In this document: positions 37,709-48,000 of the stretch, one piece after another
Numbering within the stretch: position 1 is the stretch's first letter
Layout: each line of letters starts with the position of its first letter
NCBI GenBank assembly: GCA_030141605.1
Contig: JAQGDQ010000008.1
Span: 508,501 to 572,500 of the forward strand
Source: Tubiluchus corallicola
Taxonomy: Eukaryota > Priapulida > Priapulimorpha > Priapulimorphida > Tubiluchidae
Direction: 5' to 3'
DNA: 64,000 nt
Program-made: the position numbers and the translations under genes
The notes under the pieces: model-generated
Database searches by the model: none
Told to the model about the DNA's origin: nothing
The model's input: only the letters and a program-made list of their open reading frames with translations

Positions 37709-39139
37709 ACACTCGATAAACTAGCCTCAGCTCAGTCATCTGCAATTTTTCCTGAGGGCTTTAAGTGGGGTGTAGCAACAGCTTCATATCAGATAGAGGG
37801 TGCCTGGGACAAAGATGGAAAAGGTAAAAGTGTGTGGGACGTGATTTCTCACTCTGGGCGAATTGCAAACCAAGACACAGGTGATGAAGCTTGTGACAGC
37901 TACCACAAATGGCAAAACGATATTGAACTCCTAAAACAGCTAGGCGTGCATCATTATCGATTCTCTATTAGCTGGCCTAGAGTTCTGCCTGATGGTACGA
38001 CATCTTACATTAATCAATCGGGCATCGACTACTATAACAATCTAATAACGTCCTTGTTACAAGCTTCCATAGAACCTTGGGTAACAATCCATCACTGGGA
38101 TCTGCCTCAAAGTCTACAAGATAAATACGGTGGTTGGCTGAGCACTAAAATAGTGGAGGACTACGTCAATTTTGCAGACGTGTGCTTCGCAAACTTCGGG
38201 GATCGTGTGAAAGTCTGGATAACAATCAATGAACCTTGGATGATTGCAATCGACATATATGGCACTGGTATCATTAATCCGACTGACTTTTCAACCGGAA
38301 CAGATGCTTACAAAGTGGGACATAACTTGATACGTGCACACGCTGAAGCTTACCATCTATACAATAACAAGTATCGTTCATCTCAACATGGACGAGTGGG
38401 AATTACATTGGATAGTCGATGGATGGAACCTGCAAGTAAAACTGAGAAAGATCACGAGGCTGCTGAAACTGCCCAACAGTTTTTCCTGGGTTGGTTTGCA
38501 GAACCCATTCTCAGTTCTGGCGATTATCCAGCTGTTATGAAACGGAAAATATTGCAGAAGAGCAAAGAGCAAGGATTAAGAGACAGTAGACTTCCGCAGT
38601 TTACTGTGGGAGAAGTTGAGAGAAATAAAGGCACTGCAGATTTTTTGGGTTTGAACTACTACTCGGCGTACATGGTTAAACCGCATAAGGAGTTAACGAA
38701 TAAACCAAGTTACCAAAGTGACCAGGATGCACTGCTATATGACGAACCATCGTGGCCTAAGTCAGGATCAAAATGGCTAAAGGTTGTTCCTTGGGGACTG
38801 CATAAGTTGCTGTGTTGGATACGCAATCATTATAAGAACCCAGTTGTGTACATAACAGAGAACGGATTCTCGGATAATACAGGAGAACTGCAAGATGATG
38901 ATCGGATTAACTATCTCAAGCAGCATATAGAAGCCATTCATCAGGCAATAAATGAAGGCTGCAATGTCAAGGGTTATACGGTGTGGAGTCTAATGGACAA
39001 TTTCGAATGGATGGAAGGATATAGAGAACGGTTTGGCATATTTCACATAGATTTCAAATGTGAGTCGAAGACACGAACGGCAAAAAAATCAGCTATGTGG
39101 TATAGTAGATTAATTCAAGACAATGGGATTTTTGAGTGA
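37499..39139 (+). CDS. Family 1 glycoside hydrolase (beta-glucosidase-like) with N-terminal decapeptide repeats
   Basis: GH1 retaining beta-glycosidase, 546 aa in one exon. The barrel starts near residue 80 with FPEGFKWGVATASYQIEGAW and runs to the C-terminus, the normal GH1 length. The acid/base Glu245 is in TINEPW and the nucleophile Glu454 is in YITENGFSD. Substrate-site motifs HHWDLPQ and the late VWSLMDNFEW are intact, so it should be active. There is no signal peptide, unlike secreted digestive or lactase-type members, which suggests a cytosolic enzyme. Residues 1-70 are seven Lys/Glu-rich ten-residue units (MAALNKEEDE, MAASEKEKHK, VAALNNEEDK and so on). The ATG at 37499 is preceded in frame by TAA at 37484-37486 and then Lys-Lys-His-Lys codons that look like the end of another unit. 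ATTGCAG at 37465-37471 could be a 5'UTR splice acceptor. Confidence 0.93.
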   Translation: MAALNKEEDEMAASEKEKHKVAALNNEEDKMANWKKQKHKMADTNKEKCKMGTSNKEEENLAAPESSKSPTLDKLASAQSSAIFPEGFKWGVATASYQIEGAWDKDGKGKSVWDVISHSGRIANQDTGDEACDSYHKWQNDIELLKQLGVHHYRFSISWPRVLPDGTTSYINQSGIDYYNNLITSLLQASIEPWVTIHHWDLPQSLQDKYGGWLSTKIVEDYVNFADVCFANFGDRVKVWITINEPWMIAIDIYGTGIINPTDFSTGTDAYKVGHNLIRAHAEAYHLYNNKYRSSQHGRVGITLDSRWMEPASKTEKDHEAAETAQQFFLGWFAEPILSSGDYPAVMKRKILQKSKEQGLRDSRLPQFTVGEVERNKGTADFLGLNYYSAYMVKPHKELTNKPSYQSDQDALLYDEPSWPKSGSKWLKVVPWGLHKLLCWIRNHYKNPVVYITENGFSDNTGELQDDDRINYLKQHIEAIHQAINEGCNVKGYTVWSLMDNFEWMEGYRERFGIFHIDFKCESKTRTAKKSAMWYSRLIQDNGIFE

Positions 39140-39293
39140 AATGCATATAATGTTTATCTATAGGTAGAAACGTAATTGCATTTGTATTGTAGTTATACTT
39201 TAGTTTAGAGTTTAGACAACTTCCTCATTCCTGGTGTTTTCTTACAGTTGTTGAAATAGAGTGGGAAAAACATTTTCCTTTGTCACATGTTCA

Positions 39294-39299
39294 AATAAA
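39294..39299 (+). terminator. GH1 gene poly(A) signal
   Basis: AATAAA lies 155 bases after the GH1 stop. Confidence 0.6.
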
Positions 39300-40129
39300 A
39301 AGATTGTACAACAAACAAAAACATAATTGCTAAAAAGTATTTGTATACATGTTTGTTATCTGTAACCCTGCTATACTATCAGTGATTTTCTGCAAGAGGT
39401 GCTACACGTTTACAGAAAATGCACTAGTATCAACGAATGCCATTAAGTACTCAAGTACATTTCTGACTTCTCACCTCATCAAACCTAGTAATGGCTTATC
39501 ATTACTAACAGTAACATTATTAATTCTTTTACTTGGAACAATTTTTGTTAGCTGTAACATGGTGAGAGATGGTCAATGCTTTTTCAGCAATTAATTATTA
39601 TTACAGTATATAACTGCTGCTGAAATGGACTGTTTTAGCTTAATGCAACATTCATGGATGTAGGTAGGTTGAAAAATTTTAATTGAACAGTTCAAAATTG
39701 GTGCAGTCGATAACAATGTGTGCAGTATACCTATTGTAGTTGACTAGACAAAAACAAACTTCTTTTTAATAAACAAACCAGGTTCCGTTTCTTTTTAATG
39801 CACAAACCATATAAATAATAATTACAATTTAATTCTGTTCATTTTAACTGCCAAACGTTTTAGTGGCATTAAAACCATTCGCACTGCTAAGTCAGTAATT
39901 CAGAGCGATTTTAGTAACATTGCCTTATACAAGTAACACACAGATAACTGAAGTTTAACAGTTGTGGAATGTCATATGGGGGTTGTATCATAAGAACAGA
40001 AGATGCTGAACATCTCGCATTAGTCCTAGACCATACTTCTACTAGTTTGTTTTCTTTCCAGATAGAGCCTGAGCCAAACGGGGAATTAACAGACGAGCAC
40101 TACATATTTAGTCAAAAGAAAGTTTTGAA
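39300..40129. other. GH1-EXOSC3 intergenic region
   Basis: A 61-codon frame at 39969-40154 overlaps the EXOSC3 start by 25 bases in another frame and has no family signature. TTTTCTTTCCAG before 40061 could be a 5'UTR splice acceptor for EXOSC3, which would remove most of that frame. The 81-codon frame at 39349-39594 has one hydrophobic stretch but no support. Confidence 0.4.
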
Positions 40130-40840
40130 ATGGCAGAACAAGTTGGAAAAGTAGTACTCCCAGGTGATATTTTACAGGCAATACAAGAAAAAAACTCCAG
40201 ACAAAAAATAACTATTGGACCAGGACTAAGGCGAGATGGTCAGAAAATATATGTAACCAAATGTGGCATATTGCGGCAGCGAGAGCTGTGCGTGTTTTGG
40301 GTCGACTGTCATCAGAAACGCTACGTCCCAGCCAAGAGCGACAACGTGATAGGTGTGGTAATGGCAAAACAGGGCGATTACTTCCGCGTCGACATCGGAG
40401 GCAGCTCACCAGCATCATTGTCGTATCTGGCGTTCGAAGGAGCAACAAAAAGAAATCGTCCAAACCTTAATGTCGGTGATCTTGTCTACGCCAAACTGTT
40501 AGTGGCAAATAAAGACTGTGAACCGGAACTCGTGTGTATTGATCACTACGGTAAAGCATCCGGATTGGGGATTTTGCCCTCCAGTGGTTTTTTGTTCTGC
40601 TGCAGCATTTACTTGGTCCGAAACCTTTTATCTGTGGATTCAGAGCTGTTGAAACTTCTGGGAAAATCAATCCAATACGAGATCGCAATCGGCATGAATG
40701 GCAGAATATGGCTTCAAGCAAAAACTGCGCGGGAAACGATAGCGTTAACCAATGCAATATGTACCTCAGAACTGATGAGCAAGGATGAAATTCGGACTTT
40801 GTGTACAAAGAAATCGTACTTGCAAAATAACAGCTTTTAA
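40130..40840 (+). CDS. EXOSC3: Exosome complex component RRP40, intronless
   Basis: Cap subunit of the RNA exosome (nucleus and cytoplasm), which threads RNA into the nine-subunit core. The protein has 236 aa in one exon, slightly short of the human 275. The N-terminal domain has VVLPGDIL and GPGLRRDGQKIYVTKCG. The S1 domain has RYVPAKSDNVIGVV and the very conserved SYLAFEGATKRNRPNLNVGD. The KH domain has the family GMNGRIW motif (GxNG). The start at ATG 40130 gives MAEQVGKVVLPGD, in line with the family N-terminus. A shorter linker after the N-terminal domain accounts for most of the length difference. It is convergent with RCC1L on the other strand. I saw no frameshift and no missing core motif. 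Confidence 0.95.
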   Translation: MAEQVGKVVLPGDILQAIQEKNSRQKITIGPGLRRDGQKIYVTKCGILRQRELCVFWVDCHQKRYVPAKSDNVIGVVMAKQGDYFRVDIGGSSPASLSYLAFEGATKRNRPNLNVGDLVYAKLLVANKDCEPELVCIDHYGKASGLGILPSSGFLFCCSIYLVRNLLSVDSELLKLLGKSIQYEIAIGMNGRIWLQAKTARETIALTNAICTSELMSKDEIRTLCTKKSYLQNNSF

Positions 40841-41394
40841 GTAGTAGCTTCTGTTAAAATAATAGACCAATAATTTAGCATTATGCTCACAACTATCATT
40901 GCACAGTAATTGCAGAATCCCTCCAAGAAAGTCTTTAAATGGCTGAATATAATTGTAGACTTCCAGGGTCAGCACATATCCTTCGTTTTGTAAATTGCTT
41001 TAGTTATGTCCTGCAAGAGTCCGTGAACAGAGCTTGCAATAGTTCCACTTACCGGGTTTACTTTTAATCACGTTTCTATATTAGAATACCATTGGGCATT
41101 TTTAAAAATTTTATACATAGGATTTCGTCAGCACTATTGTATGGTCAAATCCGCAAGCAATCTTTCGTACTTCTGAACCTATAACGACCTGTACAAAAAT
41201 GGAAATTTACATTAATGCAATTTTGATAATTTCTGTATGCTAGCAATAACTTTTAAGGTATCATATATTACAACAGTATTTTTCATACAAGTTAGATTGA
41301 AATTGATGCAGAATTTGAGGTCTGACATAAATTTCTTTTATAGGCAAACGAGTTAATAGTGCAGCCTGACAACCGCATTTTTTTCTTTTCATTT
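40841..41394. other. EXOSC3 3' flank, nothing recognised
   Basis: AT-rich sequence. A minus-strand segment at 41000-41060 with modest resemblance to an RCC1L C-terminus was considered and not accepted. Confidence 0.35.
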
Positions 41395-41530
41395 AATTTA
41401 GCACCCTGCAAGTTCGAATCAAGCATTCAGTGACAAGGCTTACTATACATGGTTGTAGCAGGAATTGGTGTAATTCATTATCAGTGCTAATCCTCTAAGC
41501 TGGCACACTGAACTAATTGTGGTGCCTCAT
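41395..41530 (-). repeat. SINE tail copy
   Basis: On the minus strand it reads CACTGATAATGAATTACACC, CCTGCTACAACCATGTATAG, TGAATGCTTGATTCGAACTT, the tail shared with 36.4 and 43.3 kb. Confidence 0.5.
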
Positions 41531-41639
41531 TCAGATGTGAATATGTGCTCTGCTCGACGAGATAAACAGCTAGAATCACTATGGTGAATGAAATTGCTTA
41601 GAGCAAATACGCAACCAGACCCTTCCACTCACTGGCCTC

Positions 41640-41880
41640 ATACAGTGGCCAACAGAAGTGAGACAATGCTGAGTTTAGGCAGTAAGTAGTTGGGGGATCA
41701 CCACGAAACCTGTCTGGGAACAATTTCATCTGCTAATTTGCCTCCGGCTACTTCACAAAGATGTAGCTGAGACATCTCTGGGCAAATCAGTGTCTCATCT
41801 CACATGCTTGTCAACTAGTTGAATTAATAATGAGCTAGGTTTCTGCTCTGTCATAGTTGGCCACATCCACAAAGTTCTTG
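41640..41880 (+). repeat. 5S-like SINE copy overlapping the RCC1L 3' end
   Basis: CAGTAAGTAGTTGGGGGATC followed by ACCACGAAACCTGTCTGGGA is the 5S-like box. GTGTCTCATCTCACATG and AATAATGAGCTAGGTTTCTG are the tail, aligning with the copy at 18.4 kb. Its right end overlaps the best candidate for the last RCC1L exon (minus strand). Confidence 0.55.
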
Positions 41881-42026
41881 ATTCTAGCTTCAGAATGCCA
41901 AACTATAAAAAAATATGTTGTTTCTCTAACTGCAATATAATTAATAGTAGTGATTGTATGAGCCTGTAAACTTACTAAAATAGTTAGTTTTACTAAAATT
42001 TCACATTTGACTATTTCCAAACATAC

Positions 42027-45000
42027 CTTAAAAGGAAAAAAGTAATCTCTTTTATTTCCTAATCCCAGTGCTGCGGTTTTATTAAGACCCCATGTATATA
42101 AGTCACCTTTATCTAAAATAATAAAAATACAATGAGCTATACTACCCTAAGCTGATATCCAATTTTTCCTAAATGTTAGTAACAAAACGGGTCAACTGAA
42201 AAAAATGAATGTTACCCGAAGCTGTCTCATTCTTCAAGCGCTCATTGCACTGACACCAACATGCAGTTTCTCACAGCTTTTTGTTTTAAGGTCGTTTGAA
42301 GCTATTTGTTCATAATTGCATCAAATGCAAAATGTGTAAAAACAAAACTTTTTAACGTGGAATTCGTACAGTGTAATACAGTGAAATCAATGTAGCTAAA
42401 AAAACTACTTGTTATAGCAGCCAGGTATGCATGCCCTGCAACCACTCGGTTCACTGCAGCATCTGGATTTAATTCATTCCGTCCAAACAATACCTCGGGA
42501 ATTTGAGTAGGAGTTTGCGATAAAGTTGTTTTTGGTCCTTTTCCAAGTAGTCCAAATCCCCATGTGAAGACCTGTCCCTTATCTGCCAAGAACAGTTATG
42601 ATTATCTCTTAACTCTGGTAATCACACTTTACTCAAATTTCATACAAGATAGTGGCTTGCAGCGATTGCATAGTAAAAACTCTATACAAGTGGTGTGTAA
42701 TAAGTTAAATTATATAAATATCCATATGTTTATACTTTATCGTTTTTCATTTTATTTCCTTGGCACTGATTGCAGCTTCTGTTTACCTATATAGTTAATT
42801 TTCATTTGAAAATTATACGTACGTACTATTAACAACTGCACATAGACTTCTGCTTACTGCACAATGCTTGGCATGACCGACATTAGACATTTTCAAGTAT
42901 GTAGGGGTCTTGAACTGTGAAGAAAAAAATCTAGATAGTAAAGACAGTAAAGTTAAGCCTTTCCTCACGTATTTTCTTGATGACTAATACTGTATGTAAA
43001 ATCACTTGCCATTGCAACAGATCTCACGTAAATGCCTTCTTGCTTAGGACTTTTTGCCGTGACATACAATAAACAAAATGGCAGTCTAATTCATTAATCA
43101 CTACGGGACAACTTTGGAAGGCACAGCAACGCAATATTACACATATTAGGGTACTTTTTGAACTTAGCTTGTTAGAGTTAACCTTCGATAATTATCTATT
43201 CCATACACAATTAATTTGGCCTCAGTCTCAGTTTAACCTTTGGGCAAGCTGGAATTCAGCATTCAATGGAAGGCATGCTTCAGGCACATGGTTGTGGTAG
43301 GAATGGATCAGACTCGTTATCAAGGCAAATCCCCACAGATGAGACACTAAACCGGCAGAGGCTGAGCTGGTTAAAACCTATCTAAGTAAAAGACCTGGCA
43401 TCCCCAAGTAACAAAGCAAAGTTTATCTTTACTATTCTGTAATTAAAAATAATGTGCTGAGGGTTTACCGTTGACTTATCCAGTAAACATGGAAGTTGGT
43501 AATACTGGGAGTTTCCGCAACCAAATATATCTCCCTTATCTATAAAAACACAGAAACAAGAAAAATAATGTGCTTTACAGCAAATGGAACACAACACTGT
43601 TAAAAGAAGTACAACGTTTTTTCAACGTGGAAAACTTATATAAATGTAGTAAATTAGTTATATGTTATTCACCAGTTTTAAGTATTTCCTTGTCATATTC
43701 CATTTACTCAGAATTTGCTTCGTTTCATTGTAGGTAGCCTAATGTTACATCACTACAAATTTATTACAATTCAAAATAAAAAAGTAATATACTTTGCAAT
43801 ATAGTAGTATACTTTGAAAGATTACAAATAAAAAAATTTGAAAATACCATTAGTCGCAAGAAGGCAGTCATGCGATGAAGCTATGGTCACAATCTTCTCT
43901 CCGTGGATGTCTCCTTTTAACAATGTTGGCACACATGCACCGCTAACTTCACCTAAACCTTTAACAAGAAATGTTAGCTACTAGCTACTTTACCAGATTA
44001 TTTCAGCATCACAAAGTGGCTAAGAAACTTTCAGCGCAGAATGGCCAAAAAATCACCAAACATGCCCAAAAGAAATTTAACTATTGATTTTTTAATTTCT
44101 TAACATTTATTGTCACAAACGCAGTCTTAGAATCTCACTTTGTTTTAACTCACAATGACATCAAAATGTTCTAACACTTATTAGGCATTCATACCATACA
44201 AAGTTGCTGTACTACTTATTTCAGTATATTTGGATTTGGAAAACAAAATTGTGCAACTAAATATGGGTTTGTATTCTGCAAAAATAATCGCACATCTGTA
44301 AGGAAATATCCTTGCTCAGTTTACTCTTATGTGCACCAAAGTTTTATTTTGTTATCATGGAAGTTTGCAAACAAATGTACTCCAAGTGTAATATTTAATA
44401 TATCTAGATAACACTTACATGGGCCGGAGCCGCAGCCGTACACTTGTCCTTGCTCGGTTAGAAATACCGAATGATCTTCCCTGCATAACACGTGAATCAC
44501 ATTCTCTGGTAAGTCTCTTACTTTATGCACGGTGGGATTAGAACTAAAATGCAAAAATCTTACAATTTATGCAAGTAGAAGGTATTAAAATTATTACACC
44601 TTTGATAGAGACTTTTGACAAAAGGTTACGTTCAAGCAAAAATGAATCCGGACTTTTAAATTTTATTTAACCGCAAATCTACACACATATTTGAAAAGTG
44701 TCGCTTCAAATCCTGAGGTTATTTATGGCATTACAGGAAATTCTGCTATGTTGCCAATAAGATATTACTTGTTTTACATGTTTATGTACAAAAAAGAGAA
44801 ATGTTCCTTATTTTAAGCAGAATTAAACATTAGAAGTTAATATTTTGTAATTATTCAGGCTTGAAATCATTTCATTAACTCAATATCGGACTACGTCTTA
44901 CAAAGCTGGTTCAGCGCATGACGATTATGCATCTAACTTAAAAACAGATGAACTGGTAATGTTCATCCTGCTAACTACTATTAATTAATTAATCGTTAAT

Positions 45001-48000
45001 GTTTATTATAATAGTTTCTAGCTTTCCATTTTTCTGCTGATAATGATTGCACAAGTACACTTCTGGTGTCTAATGATTTTAACTTATCTTCAGATGTGAC
45101 ACTGCTAGCCGTCATGTTAAAGATACCACACATACAGTATCTCACAGCAAAATCCATCATGTGCACCATGAATACCTGCAGGATGCAGCATGTACTTCTG
45201 ACTTTGGACAATGTGGCAAATTCTATCCACCGTACTATCTTCATTAGAATGCTTGGCAATTTATATGTACAACAGTTATCAAAACACCCTGATCAAGGCT
45301 TTCACAAAAGTCAAAATGAAATGCAGCTAAAAATGTCAAACAAAGGACTAAGTTCCAAGGTAACCATGGCAGGAAGTGTTGGGAGTGTAGACAATCACGA
45401 AACTGTGGTAAGAAACAAAGCAGATGTGCGAACTACATATGAACATTATTTGCAAAACATGCTAAACATAAGAAATACTGATGCAAACCAAATTCGCAAG
45501 ACAATTCCAAAGATTGTTAATATTCCATATGCTAGATTAGCTGCCACAATGAACAAGTTGCAGGAATTGGGGTTTTGCAAAGAAGAGATAATAAGGAGAC
45601 CACCTGTTTTAATGTTGAGTGCAGACTCAATACAGAGCAGAACTGTTGCATTTCAAGATATGGGACAGAATCCTGTCACTGTTGATATGCTGGTTTACTA
45701 CAAAAATATTACTTTTGACACTGGAGCACACAAGAAGTATTTAAATAATCTCAATGTATTCCACAACAGCGTGGAAACACTAGGGTGTAGCCAAGACTTT
45801 GTGGATGGTATCTTGCAGAAGTATCCTGGTATCCAGAGTTCTTCAGTGCTGACAATTCGCAAAGTGTTGAAACAAGAATACACACGCATGAGATTAAATA
45901 TAGCTGATGAAGAGGATATTCCAATGGGGATTACCACAATCAACCTATCAACTCTTCGAGAAAGATTAAACTTCTTGCTAAATAATGTGAAGTACAGCGA
46001 CGAGAAAATCATCAGGAATCCTACTTTGTTAAAAACTAATGTAGAGCTCGCAAAACAGAACATAAATGCTCTTTCAGAATTCTTCGGATTAGATGCACGC
46101 GTGATAATAAGAAAGTTTCCACTGCTCTGTGCAATTCAGACCAATACCATAACAACTACTCTTGAACTTCTGACTAATGCGGGCATGACAAAAGAGCAGA
46201 TATTGTCATCGATAAACATTTTAACCCTGTCACCAAAGACCGTAAAGAAAAGGCTGGAAAAGCTGCCTAAAATCCCAACGCTTCACCTTTTGAGGCATGA
46301 TCGCACATTTGTGAAACTGGTATTTTACTTCAAAAAAGTGGTACGAAGACTCCGACAGTTGCGTGACCTAAAATATCCATATATATCTACCACACTTCTT
46401 TATACATCAGAAAACAACTATCTGCAGATGATTAGAAAGGGATGGAATATTGGTGCATTTCGGCAATCTGTCTTACATATAATGAGTAAGTGTCCAGGAA
46501 CAGAAGAAAGGGTGATAACAGACACACTGAGATTCCAGACACGCCATGTGCGCTTAGTTAACATTTTTAACACGAGTGACGTCATGGAATTCTTATTTTC
46601 CAAAGGAGTGACTGAAGAACAATTTTTGTCAGCTGTTGGAATTGTGCAGTATGACTTACAGCTGGTAAAATCTCACTATGAAGCTATGACTGAGATGAAG
46701 GAACTGCAGCCATTTGAATCACTGTGGCAGCACCATCCTAATTTGATTCACCTTTTGATATATTATATCGAAAAAGACATGGGTTATCTGGAACTGGAGC
46801 ATTCAAAGTTTGAATATTTCACACCAGCATATGCCAAGATCGCAGACGCAAGCAAAGAACTAGATTTTGTAGATAATGACCAAGAGACTGAAGAAGATTT
46901 TCAAGAGGAAGATTTTGAACCAATGGATTTATCCCCAGAAGACTGGTACAGTTAGAAAACTGATCGATGTACATCGAACCTTGATTCAGCATGACACAAT
47001 CAGCATGTGAATCACTGTGCTGCATTTGTAAAACCTCAACATTTCAACATCCAACTACTATTCAGTTGCTAAAACATTGAGTACGAATATAGATGATGCT
47101 AATTGTGGCAATAATTGGTGGCCATTAAGTTTACTACAATTATATTAATTTTATTCTTTTTAATGTAAGACTATTCTAGACAATAGTTTCAGTAACATAC
47201 TGTTTGTGTTTCTATCAAAGAATTTGTGACTGATTTTCCACACATTCATTTGTTATCGTTTAAGTGAAATAAAATTGATGTATAAACCAATATAACATAT
47301 ATGCAATACATATATAAAGTTAACCATGCTAAAGAAACACGAAACAACATATCACCTATATTTTTCTCCTTCAACAACTGGACGGCCACACTGCCCAAAT
47401 TTATTGCTGCCAAGGCTGAAAGCTCCTTCTTTGTCTGTAAGTACGATAGTGTGGGATCGCCCACAAGCTGCTTCAGTAACCTTTGTCTGCTGGTCTATCA
47501 GTGGCAGTTCTATGGGTCCTGGCTGTGCTAGCAACTGTAAACTTATACCTAAACAATTATAGTTCCGTGAAGTAAGACAACCAAAATCCGCTGATTACAT
47601 TTCAAAAGACTGTGATGTTTGTCAATCTTTATCGATGTTTAGAGGATTCGTTCTATAAGCTTATAATGTAGTATGCTTTTGCATATTTTTTAGGAATCCG
47701 AATTCATGTAACTTCACTATAAAGATCACCTGGATCACCTGTAAGATTTTGAGATCCTGTAAGACACACTAGATATTTACAGTAAAGCAGTGTTAAACTT
47801 ATACACTAGACACAAAATGAAATTAGCTTTTCTACTTCTCTACTGTCCAAAAATTTTACTTTAAATAATTACAAATAAAATTTAAGAATTGAAATACCAA
47901 ACAAATTTAACATATATGCCAGTGTATAACAGTCATAATTGGTTCTACATCTATTCGCACTGTGATTTTGATTAATAACAGATTCTTCATAAAGTAATAT

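Noticed and set aside
39349-39594. 81-codon frame with a hydrophobic segment after GH1
   Set aside because: It lies after the GH1 poly(A) signal, is AT-driven in composition and has no homology or conserved motif visible.
41000-41060. Alternative last exon of RCC1L (VNPVSGTIASSVHGLLQDIT)
   Set aside because: The reading phase from the preceding exon meets a stop before this segment, and resemblance to the family end is slight.
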